Of a stretch of 64,000 nucleotides of DNA, positions 38,966 to 47,241 are shown one piece after another. The first letter of the stretch is position 1. Each line of letters starts with the position of its first letter. The translations under genes and the position numbers were made by a program. The notes under the pieces were generated by a model. The model had not been told where the DNA came from. It made no database searches and saw nothing but the letters and a program-made list of their open reading frames with translations. The DNA is from Pseudomonas sp. TTU2014-080ASC (GTDB taxonomy: Bacteria; Pseudomonadota; Gammaproteobacteria; Pseudomonadales; Pseudomonadaceae): NCBI RefSeq assembly GCF_001446935.1, contig NZ_LKKK01000011.1, positions 124,001-188,000 of the forward strand, read 5' to 3'.

Positions 38966-40276
38966 ATGCTCCGTAAGCACTTCGCCGGTTTCGCAACCAG
39001 CGCTCTGGCTCTGGCCGTTTCCGCCCAGGCTTTCGCCGGTACTGTCACCACTGACGGTGCCGATCTTGTGATCAAAACCAAAGGTGGGCTGGAAGTAGCG
39101 ACCACTGACAAAGCGTTCGCCTTCAAACTGGGCGGTAAGCTGCAATGGGACGCTACCAACTTCGACGGCCTGATGGCCGGCGCTGAAAACAAGCCGTTCG
39201 ACGATACCTTCAACACCTTCATCCGTCGTGGTGAGATCGGTATGGAAGGTGTTGCCTATACCGATTGGGATTGGGGCATCCGTCTGAGCTACGATGATTC
39301 CGCCGACGGCAGCGAAACCACCGTCGACCGTGCTTTCATCGCCTATAACGGCTTTGACTTTGCTGCCATCACTGTAGGCCGTTTCGGTGTTGACTACGGT
39401 CTGGAAAACGCCACCAGCTCGTCATGGATCACCGCCATTGAGCGTCCGTTTATGTACGACTTCCTCAACGGTGATGAGGACACCAAGTTCGGTGTTAACG
39501 CCAAGCACTCCGGCGACAACTACGGCCTGATGGCTCAGGTTGCCAGCTACGACGATCGCCATCGTGAAACCGAAGGCAATGACGAGCGCTTCGGCTACAC
39601 CCTGCGCGCGCATTGGGCTCCGTATCTGCAAGGCAACGACGTGGTTCACCTGGCGGCCAACTACCACAACAGTGAAGCCGACGATGACCGTTCCCGCGTC
39701 CGTACCCGTATGGGCATCCGCAGTGACGAAGACTTCCGCCTGACCTTGGGCGACGTGACCGTAGCTGACAAAGACAACGAGTGGGTGCTGGAAGCTGGTG
39801 CGCAGTTCGGTTCCTTCCGTGCACAAACCGAGTACTTCCAGCGCAACATCTCCGGTGAGAACAACGCGGGTGCCAAGGCCGATTCGGATGTCAGCGGCTA
39901 CAACCTGCAGGTCTCCTACATGTTCGGCGCACAGCGTGGCTATAAAGGCAGCGACGGCAAGTGGGACAAGCCGACTGACATGAAAGGTACCTGGGAAGTA
40001 TTCGCCCGCTACGAGCAAGCCACCGTTGACTCAGACGCGGCTGCAGTGCCAGGCAACCTTGGGCTGGCCGGTATCGTCGCCGAAGATGTTAACGATGAGT
40101 TCAAGGCCAGCGCCTTCGTGGTCGGTGCCAACTACTTCATTAACCCGGCGGTGCGCGCCAGCCTGAACTACATCGACTACGAAGTAGACAATATCAACAC
40201 CAACAGCACCGTAGACGGCAAGCGTGTTCAGGATGACGGTAAAGCCATCGTAGGTCGCCTGCAGTACGTGTTCTAA
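38966..40276 (+). CDS. OprO/OprP-family outer-membrane porin
   Basis: The 436-residue protein has a signal peptide (about 1-24, ending AQAFAG) and the sequence pattern of the phosphate-selective porin family OprO/OprP: trimeric 16-stranded beta-barrels of alternating polar and aromatic residues ending in a C-terminal Phe (GRLQYVF). P. aeruginosa OprP and OprO take phosphate and polyphosphate under phosphate starvation. No Pho box was seen upstream, so regulation by PhoB is unsupported. It is a single gene with its own terminator. Substrate is uncertain. Confidence 0.85.
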   Translation: MLRKHFAGFATSALALAVSAQAFAGTVTTDGADLVIKTKGGLEVATTDKAFAFKLGGKLQWDATNFDGLMAGAENKPFDDTFNTFIRRGEIGMEGVAYTDWDWGIRLSYDDSADGSETTVDRAFIAYNGFDFAAITVGRFGVDYGLENATSSSWITAIERPFMYDFLNGDEDTKFGVNAKHSGDNYGLMAQVASYDDRHRETEGNDERFGYTLRAHWAPYLQGNDVVHLAANYHNSEADDDRSRVRTRMGIRSDEDFRLTLGDVTVADKDNEWVLEAGAQFGSFRAQTEYFQRNISGENNAGAKADSDVSGYNLQVSYMFGAQRGYKGSDGKWDKPTDMKGTWEVFARYEQATVDSDAAAVPGNLGLAGIVAEDVNDEFKASAFVVGANYFINPAVRASLNYIDYEVDNINTNSTVDGKRVQDDGKAIVGRLQYVF

Positions 40277-40317
40277 GGTCACACCCTTCATTACGTTGCT
40301 CCCTCAACATTTGTTGA

Positions 40318-40340
40318 CCCCGCTCCGGCGGGGTTTTTTT
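40318..40340 (+). terminator. Terminator after the porin
   Basis: The stem CCCCGC / GCGGGG with a four-base loop is followed by seven T. It lies about 40 bases after the porin stop. Confidence 0.93.
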
Positions 40341-40464
40341 ATGGATAAATGCCTGAGGCATCTCTATATCCCAATCAAACTGGCCCAGCTTAAAGGCTAT
40401 GCCTGATGCAACCCCTAAGCAGCTTTGCAGTACTAGGAGAAGGCAACAGCAACAACAGTCGCCT

Positions 40465-40584
40465 GTTTTTAGAACCAATCCACAAGCGCAAAGGCTTTAT
40501 GAGCGTTTGGGGTTTGTTGAGGTTGGGGAAACAGCGGTGCATGTGAAGATGTGTTGGCAAGGGTTTGGCAGTGAAACTTGCTGA
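40465..40584 (+). pseudogene. Remnant of a GNAT acetyltransferase
   Basis: A short open stretch ends with NPQAQRLYERLGFVEVGE, the classic end motif of GNAT-type N-acetyltransferases (acetyl-CoA-binding helix followed by LYERLGF). Only the C-terminal 35 or so residues of a normal 140-residue protein remain, after a Gln-rich unrelated stretch. It is interpreted as a truncated leftover; expression is unlikely. Confidence 0.6.
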
Positions 40585-40750
40585 TTTCTGTGCTTGCCTA
40601 TGAAGTTGGAGGGTCGTTAACAAGCTACGTAGTAACTTCTTTCGGCCGGAAGCTCAATTTCAGTTCAGAGAAAATACATCTGTCCCCCAGTATTTCTGGC
40701 AACCCGAGGAATCTGTTTGTCGACAGCTACGCGGCGAAACCCCTGGGAGG

Positions 40751-41317
40751 TTAAAACAGCGCGTAGCTGAATGGGGTTTTGTTGATCCGTGCAGCGAGCA
40801 CACGATCCGAGTAGTAGCTCTGGCCTATGGCTTCCAACTTGGTCTGAATCATTTCTTCAAGGTTGCTGTCTTCGTCTGTTGGGAAGACGCCTAAGGCCCA
40901 GATTGAGCGAACATTCAGTTGTGATTCACGGATTCGGGCAACTTTGACCAGGTCGGCTGCCATATTCGACAGGCAGTTGCCGGTCTGCGCGTGCTGCTTC
41001 ATCTCCAGCGCAATATAGCGATCCAGTGCCCAGCCCTTTTTCCGAATGATGAAGTCAGGTTTGAAATAGCTTCTGTGCTTTTCCTTGCGCCAGTCGTATT
41101 CCAAAGGATATTCGCGCAGCCACTCCGGTTCAGATTCGTGTTCTGTCAGAAAGCGGGCAAACTCAATTTGAAACCATACTTCCCAACCGGTGATGGACTG
41201 ATTGGCAATCACCCGCAATGCGGACTTGATGCTGGCGCGTTTGAAGAAGTCCTCAACCAGGTTCTGCATGTAGTCGAAATCGGTCTGAGGTTTTTTCATC
41301 GTCATACTGAGTGCCAC
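40751..41317 (-). CDS. Orphan protein with a PD-(D/E)XK-like nuclease motif
   Basis: The 188-residue protein has an N-terminal helical region and then a putative nuclease core: Pro87-Asp88 (KPDFII) and Glu105-x-Lys107 (YIALEMK), separated by a loop, with acidic Glu46 and Glu52 upstream. That is the spacing of the PD-(D/E)XK fold found in restriction enzymes and DNA-repair nucleases. No methyltransferase or helicase partner lies nearby, so a restriction system is not supported. It may be an isolated defence or DNA-repair protein, or an immunity-linked gene. Starts at ATG 41317 or 41305. Confidence 0.55.
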   Translation of the reverse strand: MALSMTMKKPQTDFDYMQNLVEDFFKRASIKSALRVIANQSITGWEVWFQIEFARFLTEHESEPEWLREYPLEYDWRKEKHRSYFKPDFIIRKKGWALDRYIALEMKQHAQTGNCLSNMAADLVKVARIRESQLNVRSIWALGVFPTDEDSNLEEMIQTKLEAIGQSYYSDRVLAARINKTPFSYALF

Positions 41318-41726
41318 CTCAATTACTTCGTGCGCGAGTTAATCAACGCTGCGTCTTTTATAAACCCAGGGCGAGCGAACGCCATTACACCTGAGCATTT
41401 CATGTTCTGGCTATCGCCATGTCTGGAACATTTGTCGGGTTAAAACGGGGCGAGAGTGTCACTTCTTTGCGGAGCAAAGGCGAGGCTTTTCAGGGCAGAT
41501 TTGCCCTTGATTTACAGATTTTGGACTCACGTAAGTCCCATCTAAGTATCCGCTGAAAGGCCTGTTTCAGAGCCTCTTGATTAAGTTTTGCTTAAGTATT
41601 TCTCACTAAAGTGGGCGGTGAGTCAGTGAAGACTATTCGTAATGGCTTACGCGAGTTGATCAATCCTCGCGGGCAAGCTTTTCACAGATAAATGCCCTTA
41701 CGTGTCTACCTCCAGGAGGACGAATC
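41318..41726 (+). other. Gap before carbonic anhydrase: no gene seen
   Basis: I see no credible gene. A short hairpin GGACT/AGTCC lies at 41523-41538. A 21-codon open frame that starts with GTG near 41627 is too short to claim. AGGAGG immediately precedes the carbonic anhydrase start. Confidence 0.5.
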
Positions 41727-42465
41727 ATGCCCCCCAAGTGCCCACGCAAAACTAGCCCGGATGCCGCTGCTGAGAGCGCAGATGCAGCTTTAAAACATAT
41801 CGTCGATGGGTTTCTGCGCTTTCATCACGAGGTGTTCCCAGAACAGAAAGAACTGTTCAAAAAACTCGCTACCGCGCAAACACCCCGCGCCATGTTTATT
41901 ACCTGCGCAGACTCGCGCATTGTCCCGGAGTTGATCACGCAGAGTTTGCCGGGCGATTTGTTTGTCACTCGCAATGTGGGCAACGTCGTGCCGCCCTACG
42001 GTCAAATGAACGGCGGTGTTTCCAGTGCAATTGAGTACGCCGTGTCGGTGTTGGGCGTACGGCACATCATTGTCTGTGGTCACTCCGACTGCGGCGCGAT
42101 GCGTGCAGTACTCAACCCGGCAATCACTCACCAAAATACCGACTGTTGCGGCCTGGCTGCGCCATGCCGAGGTGGCGCGTACCGTGGTTGAAGACAACTG
42201 CTCATGCGGCAGTGAACACGAGACTATGGAGGAGTTGACCCGCGAGAACGTTATCGCTCAGTTACAACACTTGCGCACTCATCCTTCAGTTGCATCGGGT
42301 ATTGCCGCTGGGCAGCTGAGCATCCACGGCTGGGTGTACGACATTGAGACCAGCCATATTGAGGCCTACGACGCCGGCAAAGGCCTTTTCTTGCCATTGG
42401 CCATGACGGAGCAGGTTCCCAGCGCTACACCGAGGTACCGCGCTGAAGCCTGTGGCCTTCGTTAA
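41727..42465 (+). pseudogene. Beta-carbonic anhydrase disrupted by a frameshift
   Basis: Beta-carbonic anhydrase interconverts CO2 and bicarbonate with a zinc site. The first frame (41727) codes for the zinc ligands and active-site pair: Cys60-x-Asp62-x-Arg64 (CADSR) and His119-x-x-Cys122 (GHSDC). After about codon 132 it loses homology; the missing C-terminal part, SLTKIPTVAAWLRHAEVAR then QLSIHGWVYDIETS, is in another frame ending at 42465. An inserted base near 42122-42123 would explain it, because removing one A from GCAATC restores the frame. This could be a sequencing error, a phase-variation site or a real inactivation. A SulP transporter gene follows, forming a typical bicarbonate-uptake pair. 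Confidence 0.8.
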
Positions 42466-42624
42466 CGCCCATGGCACATGCACTCCGCAGGGAGTGCGGC
42501 TTTTTAGCTGATTTGAATTCCCTGACTGTCGGCACCTCTGCTGAGGGATTTTGCCGATGTACCAGCCAGGGCTATGTGTCCACGGCCAGGGGAATGGCCG
42601 CGCGACAGAATATGGAGAGTTTCT

Positions 42625-44157
42625 GTGAACATGACACAGTTAAAAGCGGTCTTGCCGCGAGAGTTATTGGCTTCTGTGGTGGTATTTCTGGTGGCTCTGC
42701 CGTTGTGCATGGGGGTTGCCATTGCCTCGGGAATGCCGCCTGCCAAAGGCCTGATTACCGGCATCATCGGCGGTCTTGTGGTGGGCTTTCTGGCAGGTTC
42801 GCCACTGCAGGTGAGCGGCCCGGCGGCGGGCTTGGCAGTGTTGGTGTTCGAGCTGGTGCGCCAGTACGGCGTGGCCATGCTTGGCCCCATCCTGCTGCTG
42901 GCGGGCTTGCTGCAGCTGCTGGCCGGCGGCTTGCGCCTGGGCGGCTGGTTTCGGGTAACTGCACCGGCAGTGGTGTACGGCATGTTGGCGGGGATTGGTG
43001 TGCTGATTGTGCTGTCGCAAGTACACGTGATGTTTGATGCGTCGCCGCTACCTTCAGGTATGCAAAACCTGCTGGCGTTTCCGGCCACTCTGGGCGCGGC
43101 AATGCCGCAGGCAAACTCAAGCGTAGGCTGGCAAGCCGGTCTGCTCGGCTTGGGCACCATCGCATTGATGTGGGGCTGGGAACGCCTGCGGCCGCAAAAG
43201 CTGCGTTTTATCCCCGGCGCGTTGTTGGGAGTGGCCTTGATGACCCTCATCAGCATGTGGCTGGCACTGCCAGTTGATCGGGTCCAGGTTCCGGCAAACC
43301 TGGCAGATGCCATCGACTGGATTCGTCCGGATGATCTGGTAAAAATGGCCGATCTGACGCTGTTGGTGGCTGCATTTGCCCTCGCGTTTATTGCCAGTGC
43401 AGAAACATTGCTATCGGCTGCCGCCGTTGACCGTATGCACAGCGGCCAGCGCTCCGACCTCGACCGTGAGCTGTCAGCGCAGGGTATCGGCAACATGCTT
43501 TGTGGTGTGCTGGGCGCATTGCCGATGACAGGCGTGATTGTGCGCAGCTCAGCGAATGTCCAGGCCGGCGCGCAGACCCGTTTGTCTGCGATCCTTCATG
43601 GCATCTGGATCCTGGCGTTTGTTGTGCTGTTGAGCAGTGTGTTGCAACAGATTCCGGTTGCCAGTCTGGCGGGTGTTTTGGTGTACACCGGCATTAAATT
43701 GGTGGATTTCAAAGCCGTTAAAAAACTTGGGCAGTATGGCCGCATGCCGATGTTTACCTACGCGGCTACTGCGTTGGCGATCGTCTTCACCGACCTGCTA
43801 ACCGGCGTGCTGCTAGGCTTCGCCCTGACCCTGATCCGACTGGCATTTAAGGCGGCACGGCTGAACATCAATCTGGTGGAACTGAACAAATCCGGTCATA
43901 TGGAGTTACGTCTGCGAGGCGCCGCGACCTTCCTCAAAGTGCCTGCGCTGGCCAGGGCGCTGGCTTCCGTTCCGCCAGGCACAACCCTGCACGTGCCAAT
44001 GGAAAAACTCAGTTATATCGACCACTCGTGTCTGGAATTGCTTGAGGATTGGAACAAAAGCAATGCAGCTCATGGCTCGAAGCTGCTGATCGAAGAGCGG
44101 CGTCTGAAGCGGCGGGTTGAAGGCAGGCTGTGGAAAAAAGCAGGAGCTGGGGCGTAG
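42625..44157 (+). CDS. SulP family transporter, probable bicarbonate/sulfate type
   Basis: The roughly 510-residue protein (GTG 42625, or ATG 42631) has the SulP layout: some 10-12 membrane helices starting LPRELLASVVVFLVALPLC with PPAKGLITGIIGG and SGPAAGLAVLV, and a C-terminal STAS domain (about 430-510). GGAGAG is 5 bases before the GTG. Because it directly follows a beta-carbonic anhydrase, bicarbonate (BicA-like) or coupled transport is more likely than sulfate. In Pseudomonas this pair recurs. If the carbonic anhydrase is truly broken the transporter may still be used alone. Confidence 0.85.
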   Translation: MNMTQLKAVLPRELLASVVVFLVALPLCMGVAIASGMPPAKGLITGIIGGLVVGFLAGSPLQVSGPAAGLAVLVFELVRQYGVAMLGPILLLAGLLQLLAGGLRLGGWFRVTAPAVVYGMLAGIGVLIVLSQVHVMFDASPLPSGMQNLLAFPATLGAAMPQANSSVGWQAGLLGLGTIALMWGWERLRPQKLRFIPGALLGVALMTLISMWLALPVDRVQVPANLADAIDWIRPDDLVKMADLTLLVAAFALAFIASAETLLSAAAVDRMHSGQRSDLDRELSAQGIGNMLCGVLGALPMTGVIVRSSANVQAGAQTRLSAILHGIWILAFVVLLSSVLQQIPVASLAGVLVYTGIKLVDFKAVKKLGQYGRMPMFTYAATALAIVFTDLLTGVLLGFALTLIRLAFKAARLNINLVELNKSGHMELRLRGAATFLKVPALARALASVPPGTTLHVPMEKLSYIDHSCLELLEDWNKSNAAHGSKLLIEERRLKRRVEGRLWKKAGAGA

Positions 44158-44210
44158 CGGGGTGTTGTTGGGATAGCCAGGCTGTTTTCTGCTCGGGGTG
44201 AAAAGGGGCT

Positions 44211-44345
44211 TGTAGTGGTCAACTAATCTCGGCCACATAATTAAAGTTTTTCTCCGCAATGGAGGGTGGTAGCCCGCCATTTAATTGGAGTGGTCGTATT
44301 CAGTTGTAACGATGCATCAAGCACTGGCTGAAGTCGTGTTGAGCT
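44211..44345 (-). mobile_element. Degenerate end of an IS3-family element
   Basis: Read on the minus strand, one frame gives YN-stop-IRPLQLNGGLPPSIAE..EIS-stop, ending at 44219. This resembles the C-terminal YNWxRPHxxNGGLPP tail of IS3-family transposase OrfB, with Trp changed to TGA and His to Leu. TGTAGTGGTCAACTAA next to the stop may be the terminal end of the element. No second end or target duplication was identified, so it is only a fragment. Confidence 0.55.
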
Positions 44346-44422
44346 CGTAGCGTTGACATGTAGCCAACTGAAGGCATCAGAACACTACAGTGTGCATTTC
44401 TGTGGCGAGTTAATCGGCACAG

Positions 44423-44449
44423 AAAAGCCCCGCTAACGGGCGGGGCTTT
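44423..44449 (-). terminator. Terminator after the periplasmic pyrophosphatase
   Basis: On the minus strand the stem AAAGCCCCGCC / GGCGGGGCTTTT (imperfect loop) lies about 20 bases after the stop of the gene at 44468 and ends in TTTT. Confidence 0.85.
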
Positions 44450-44467
44450 GTGCAACTGCGCTTCGAA

Positions 44468-45073
44468 TCAGTCGTTCTTCTTATAATTATCCAGCGCTGT
44501 CTGAATCAGCTTCTTGGCCTCAGCCGCATTACCAAACCCATTTAGCTCAACTTTCTTGCGGCCTTCCGGCAGGTTTTTGTAGACCTTGAAGAAGGCTTCG
44601 ATGCGCTGGAGTTCGATGGCCGGGAGGTCGTTGATGTCTTGGATGTTGTCGTAGGTCGGGTCGATATCGCTGCTGGGCACGCCGATGATTTTTTCGTCAG
44701 CTTCGCCGCCGTCGATCATTTTCAAATAGCCGATAGGGCGGAATTTGATCATGACGCCGGGGTGCAGGCTTTCGCGGGTCAGGACCAGGCCGTCGAGCGG
44801 GTCGTTGTCGCCGCCGAGGGTGCGTGGCAGGGAGCCGTAGTTGGCCGGGTAGACAACTGGCATGGATTGGAAGCGGTCGACAAACACCAGACCTTCTTCG
44901 TTAATCTCGTATTTAGTGAAGCTGCCAGCGGGGATTTCCACCGCCATGTGCACGTCGTTTGGCGCATTTTTGGCTTGTGCGGCGTGGAACGGATGCACAA
45001 TGGATTTCTCTGCCATGGCGACGCCGCTACCGAGCATGAGTGCGACACCTAAAGCGAGCAGGGACTTTTGCAT
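44468..45073 (-). CDS. Inorganic pyrophosphatase with a signal peptide (predicted periplasmic)
   Basis: The 201-residue protein is a type I inorganic pyrophosphatase, which hydrolyses PPi to phosphate. The signature DNDPLDGLVL, with the metal-binding aspartates, and EIPAGSFTKYEI and ESLHPG are present. The ATG at 45073 opens a clear signal peptide, MQKSLLALGVALMLGSGVAMA, cleaved near residue 21; ordinary cytoplasmic Ppa lacks it. Residues up to 45217 are only an open extension. The gene is monocistronic and divergent from the DUF482 gene. Periplasmic location is inferred from the peptide; a cytoplasmic housekeeping ppa presumably exists elsewhere. Confidence 0.85.
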   Translation of the reverse strand: MQKSLLALGVALMLGSGVAMAEKSIVHPFHAAQAKNAPNDVHMAVEIPAGSFTKYEINEEGLVFVDRFQSMPVVYPANYGSLPRTLGGDNDPLDGLVLTRESLHPGVMIKFRPIGYLKMIDGGEADEKIIGVPSSDIDPTYDNIQDINDLPAIELQRIEAFFKVYKNLPEGRKKVELNGFGNAAEAKKLIQTALDNYKKND

Positions 45074-45188
45074 GATGACTCCTTGGTGAGTGCTTTTGCG
45101 TTTAAGTTGGCACGCGTATCTTGCTGGGCGATTGTTAGAGATATATTTCAGCGCCATGCGGGCGTGATTTTTAGAGTGGGATAAGCCG

Positions 45189-46316
45189 GTGCCGCTGATA
45201 TCTGTTGATTCACTCAATACCCTTACCGCGCAGGAGTGGGATGGCCTGTGTGCCAGCCCGCAGCCGTTTTTACGTCATGCGTTTCTGACTGCGCTGGAGG
45301 ACAGCGGCAGTGTCGGCGGGCGCAGTGGCTGGCAGGTCGCTCATGCGCTGTGGCAAGACGAACGCGGTCGTACGCTGGCGGCGATGCCGGGCTATGTAAA
45401 AAGCCATTCCTTTGGTGAGTATGTGTTTGATCATGGCTGGGCGGATGCCTGCCATCGCGCCGGTATTGGCTATTACCCGAAGTTGCTGGGGGCGATTCCG
45501 TTTTCGCCGGTGACGGGAGCGCGGGTGATCGGTGATCCGGCTGCGGCGGCTCAGTTGTTGGATGCGCTGACGGCGGATCTACCGCAGCGTGAGTTAAGCA
45601 GCTTGCATATCAATTTCACTACGCCTGCAGAGGCTGATTTGCTTGCCGGGCGTGAGGGCTGGTTGCAGCGCTTGGGCTGTCAGTTTCATTGGCACAACCG
45701 TGGTTACCGGGACTTTCAGGACTTCCTCGATACCTTGAGTTCGCGCAAGCGTAAGCAGATGCGCAAAGAGCGCGAATCGGTGGCGGGGCAGGGCATTAGT
45801 TTTGACTGGCGTGAAGGGCATCAGCTGACTGAAGCCGAGTGGGATTTTGTCTATCTCTGTTATGCCAATACCTATCACGTGCGCGGACGTTCGCCGTATC
45901 TGACGCGGGCGTTTTTCAGTCTGCTGGCGGAGCGCATGCCGGAGATGATCCGCGTGGTATTTGCCGTGCAAAGCGGCAGGCCGGTGGCGATGGCATTTAG
46001 TTTGGTCGGCGGCGATAGCCTGTACGGGCGCTATTGGGGCTGTCTGGATGAGTTTGACCGACTGCACTTTGAGACCTGTTTTTATCAGGGCATGGAGTAT
46101 GCGATCAGTCAGGGCGTTAAGCGTTTTGATGCGGGTGCGCAAGGTGAGCACAAGTTGATTCGGGGCTTTGAGCCGGTGCTGACGGAGTCCTGGCATTACC
46201 TTTGCCATCCGGGGTTGCGGGCTGCGGTTGCGGAGTTTTTGCGGGAGGAGCAGGCGGGCGTACGGCGTTACGCCGAACAGGCCCGCGAGATGTTGCCGTA
46301 TCGCAGAGAAGGCTAA
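45189..46316 (+). CDS. DUF482 / GNAT-like protein
   Basis: The 375-residue protein matches the COG3146/DUF482 family, annotated as GNAT-type or peptidoglycan-recognition-like, with the segments FLRHAFLTALEDSGSV near the start, LSSRKRKQMRKERE in the middle and FDAGAQGEHKLIRGFEP toward the end. These are related to FemAB/GNAT acyltransferases; the substrate is unknown. Translation apparently starts at GTG 45189, 116 bases from the divergent pyrophosphatase. It precedes the REP/RAYT locus. Confidence 0.85.
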   Translation: MPLISVDSLNTLTAQEWDGLCASPQPFLRHAFLTALEDSGSVGGRSGWQVAHALWQDERGRTLAAMPGYVKSHSFGEYVFDHGWADACHRAGIGYYPKLLGAIPFSPVTGARVIGDPAAAAQLLDALTADLPQRELSSLHINFTTPAEADLLAGREGWLQRLGCQFHWHNRGYRDFQDFLDTLSSRKRKQMRKERESVAGQGISFDWREGHQLTEAEWDFVYLCYANTYHVRGRSPYLTRAFFSLLAERMPEMIRVVFAVQSGRPVAMAFSLVGGDSLYGRYWGCLDEFDRLHFETCFYQGMEYAISQGVKRFDAGAQGEHKLIRGFEPVLTESWHYLCHPGLRAAVAEFLREEQAGVRRYAEQAREMLPYRREG

Positions 46317-46362
46317 GCCTGCTTGCCGCGGCTGAAACTGCCGCCACAGATATGCCGGTTTC

Positions 46363-46393
46363 GTAGGTTGGATGATGTTCTATTTATCCAGCC
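46363..46393 (+). repeat. REP element, downstream of the RAYT gene
   Basis: The sequence CGTAGGTTGGATGATG...TATTTATCCAGCC resembles the REP at 47131-47161 with small changes, and its ends pair (GGTTGGAT / ATCCAGCC). It lies between the DUF482 gene and the RAYT gene. Confidence 0.7.
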
Positions 46394-46437
46394 GCGGCGG
46401 TTTAGGTGCACCGGTGCAATTGAGTGATACGAGCCGA

Positions 46438-46968
46438 TTATTCGCCGTAGTTTTCGGATTGAAATAAAGGGTCGGTGTGCCAGTCGACGGGGTAGATGCC
46501 CATTTCTACGGCGCGGTGAAAGGTCGAATACGGCCAGTCGGCCAGATGTTGCACGTGACCGTGTTTGAGCGGGTTGTAGTGGATGTAATCGAAGTGGCGT
46601 TGGTAATCCAGATCGTCACGGATCAGGTGTTCCCAATAGCGGCGTTGCCAGATGCCGCGTTCGTTGCGGCGGTATTGGTTTTTGGTTCGGTGTTCGATAG
46701 CGGGCAGGCGTTTAGCGAAAGCGAATTTTATGGATTTCCAGCGCTTGGCAAAGTCGGCATCGCCCGGTGGTAGTGTCCACATGCAGTGCATGTGATCGGG
46801 CAACACGACCCAGGCATCAATATGAAAGGGATGCCGCTCCCGGGTAATGCGCACGGACCAACGCAATAGATCAATTTCCCGAATCAATAAATCGTCCGAG
46901 CGATTCCGTAAGTTGACGGTAAAAAAGTAAGTCGCCCCAGTAACACGGGCGCGGCGGTAGTTGGACAT
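46438..46968 (-). CDS. REP-associated tyrosine transposase (RAYT)
   Basis: RAYTs are single-copy Y1-type transposase relatives thought to disperse REP/BIME repeats. The 176-residue protein has the HxH metal-binding motif His59-Met-His61 (PDHMHCMW), the middle WQRRYWEHLIRDD and the tyrosine helix YIHYNPLKHG, all characteristic. It is flanked by REP-like repeats on both sides (46363 downstream, 47132-47241 upstream), which is the expected context and supports a domesticated element. Start is ATG 46968. The exact target palindrome cannot be proved here. Confidence 0.9.
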   Translation of the reverse strand: MSNYRRARVTGATYFFTVNLRNRSDDLLIREIDLLRWSVRITRERHPFHIDAWVVLPDHMHCMWTLPPGDADFAKRWKSIKFAFAKRLPAIEHRTKNQYRRNERGIWQRRYWEHLIRDDLDYQRHFDYIHYNPLKHGHVQHLADWPYSTFHRAVEMGIYPVDWHTDPLFQSENYGE

Positions 46969-47130
46969 TGTGAATGCTCCACGGCAACAGAGGGCCGGGA
47001 CGTTGATGGAGCAGGGCGGTGGTATCCATCAGGCGATTCATAAAAGCGCGGTTTTGCGGAAAGCGTTCCGCAAAATATTTAAATCCCAACAGTCAAGCCA
47101 TATACAACCAGTGAGAATTTCGCGTTTCAA

Positions 47131-47241
47131 CGTAGGGTGGATGACGCTTTTTTCATCCACCAAAATTGCATGTGCGACGCAAGTTATGTGGTGGGATTGC
47201 GTGCGTAATGGTGGATAAGCCTTCGGCCTTATCCACCCTAC
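47131..47241. repeat. Pair of facing REP elements (BIME)
   Basis: Two REPs face each other: CGTAGGGTGGATGACG...CATCCACC (47131-47161) and GGTGGATAAG...CTTATCCACCCTAC (47210-47241). Each is itself an imperfect hairpin, and GTAGGGTGGAT pairs with ATCCACCCTAC across the pair. The stop codon of the gene at 47238 falls inside the second REP (GTAGGGTGG on its strand). Confidence 0.8.

Noticed and set aside
41627-41692. A 21-codon frame starting with GTG before the carbonic anhydrase
   Set aside because: Too short, no ribosome binding site of note, and no family match.
45105-45130. TGGCACG...TTGC that looks like a sigma-54 promoter
   Set aside because: The GG and GC elements are separated by 12 bases instead of 10, and no suitable gene follows on that strand at the right distance.
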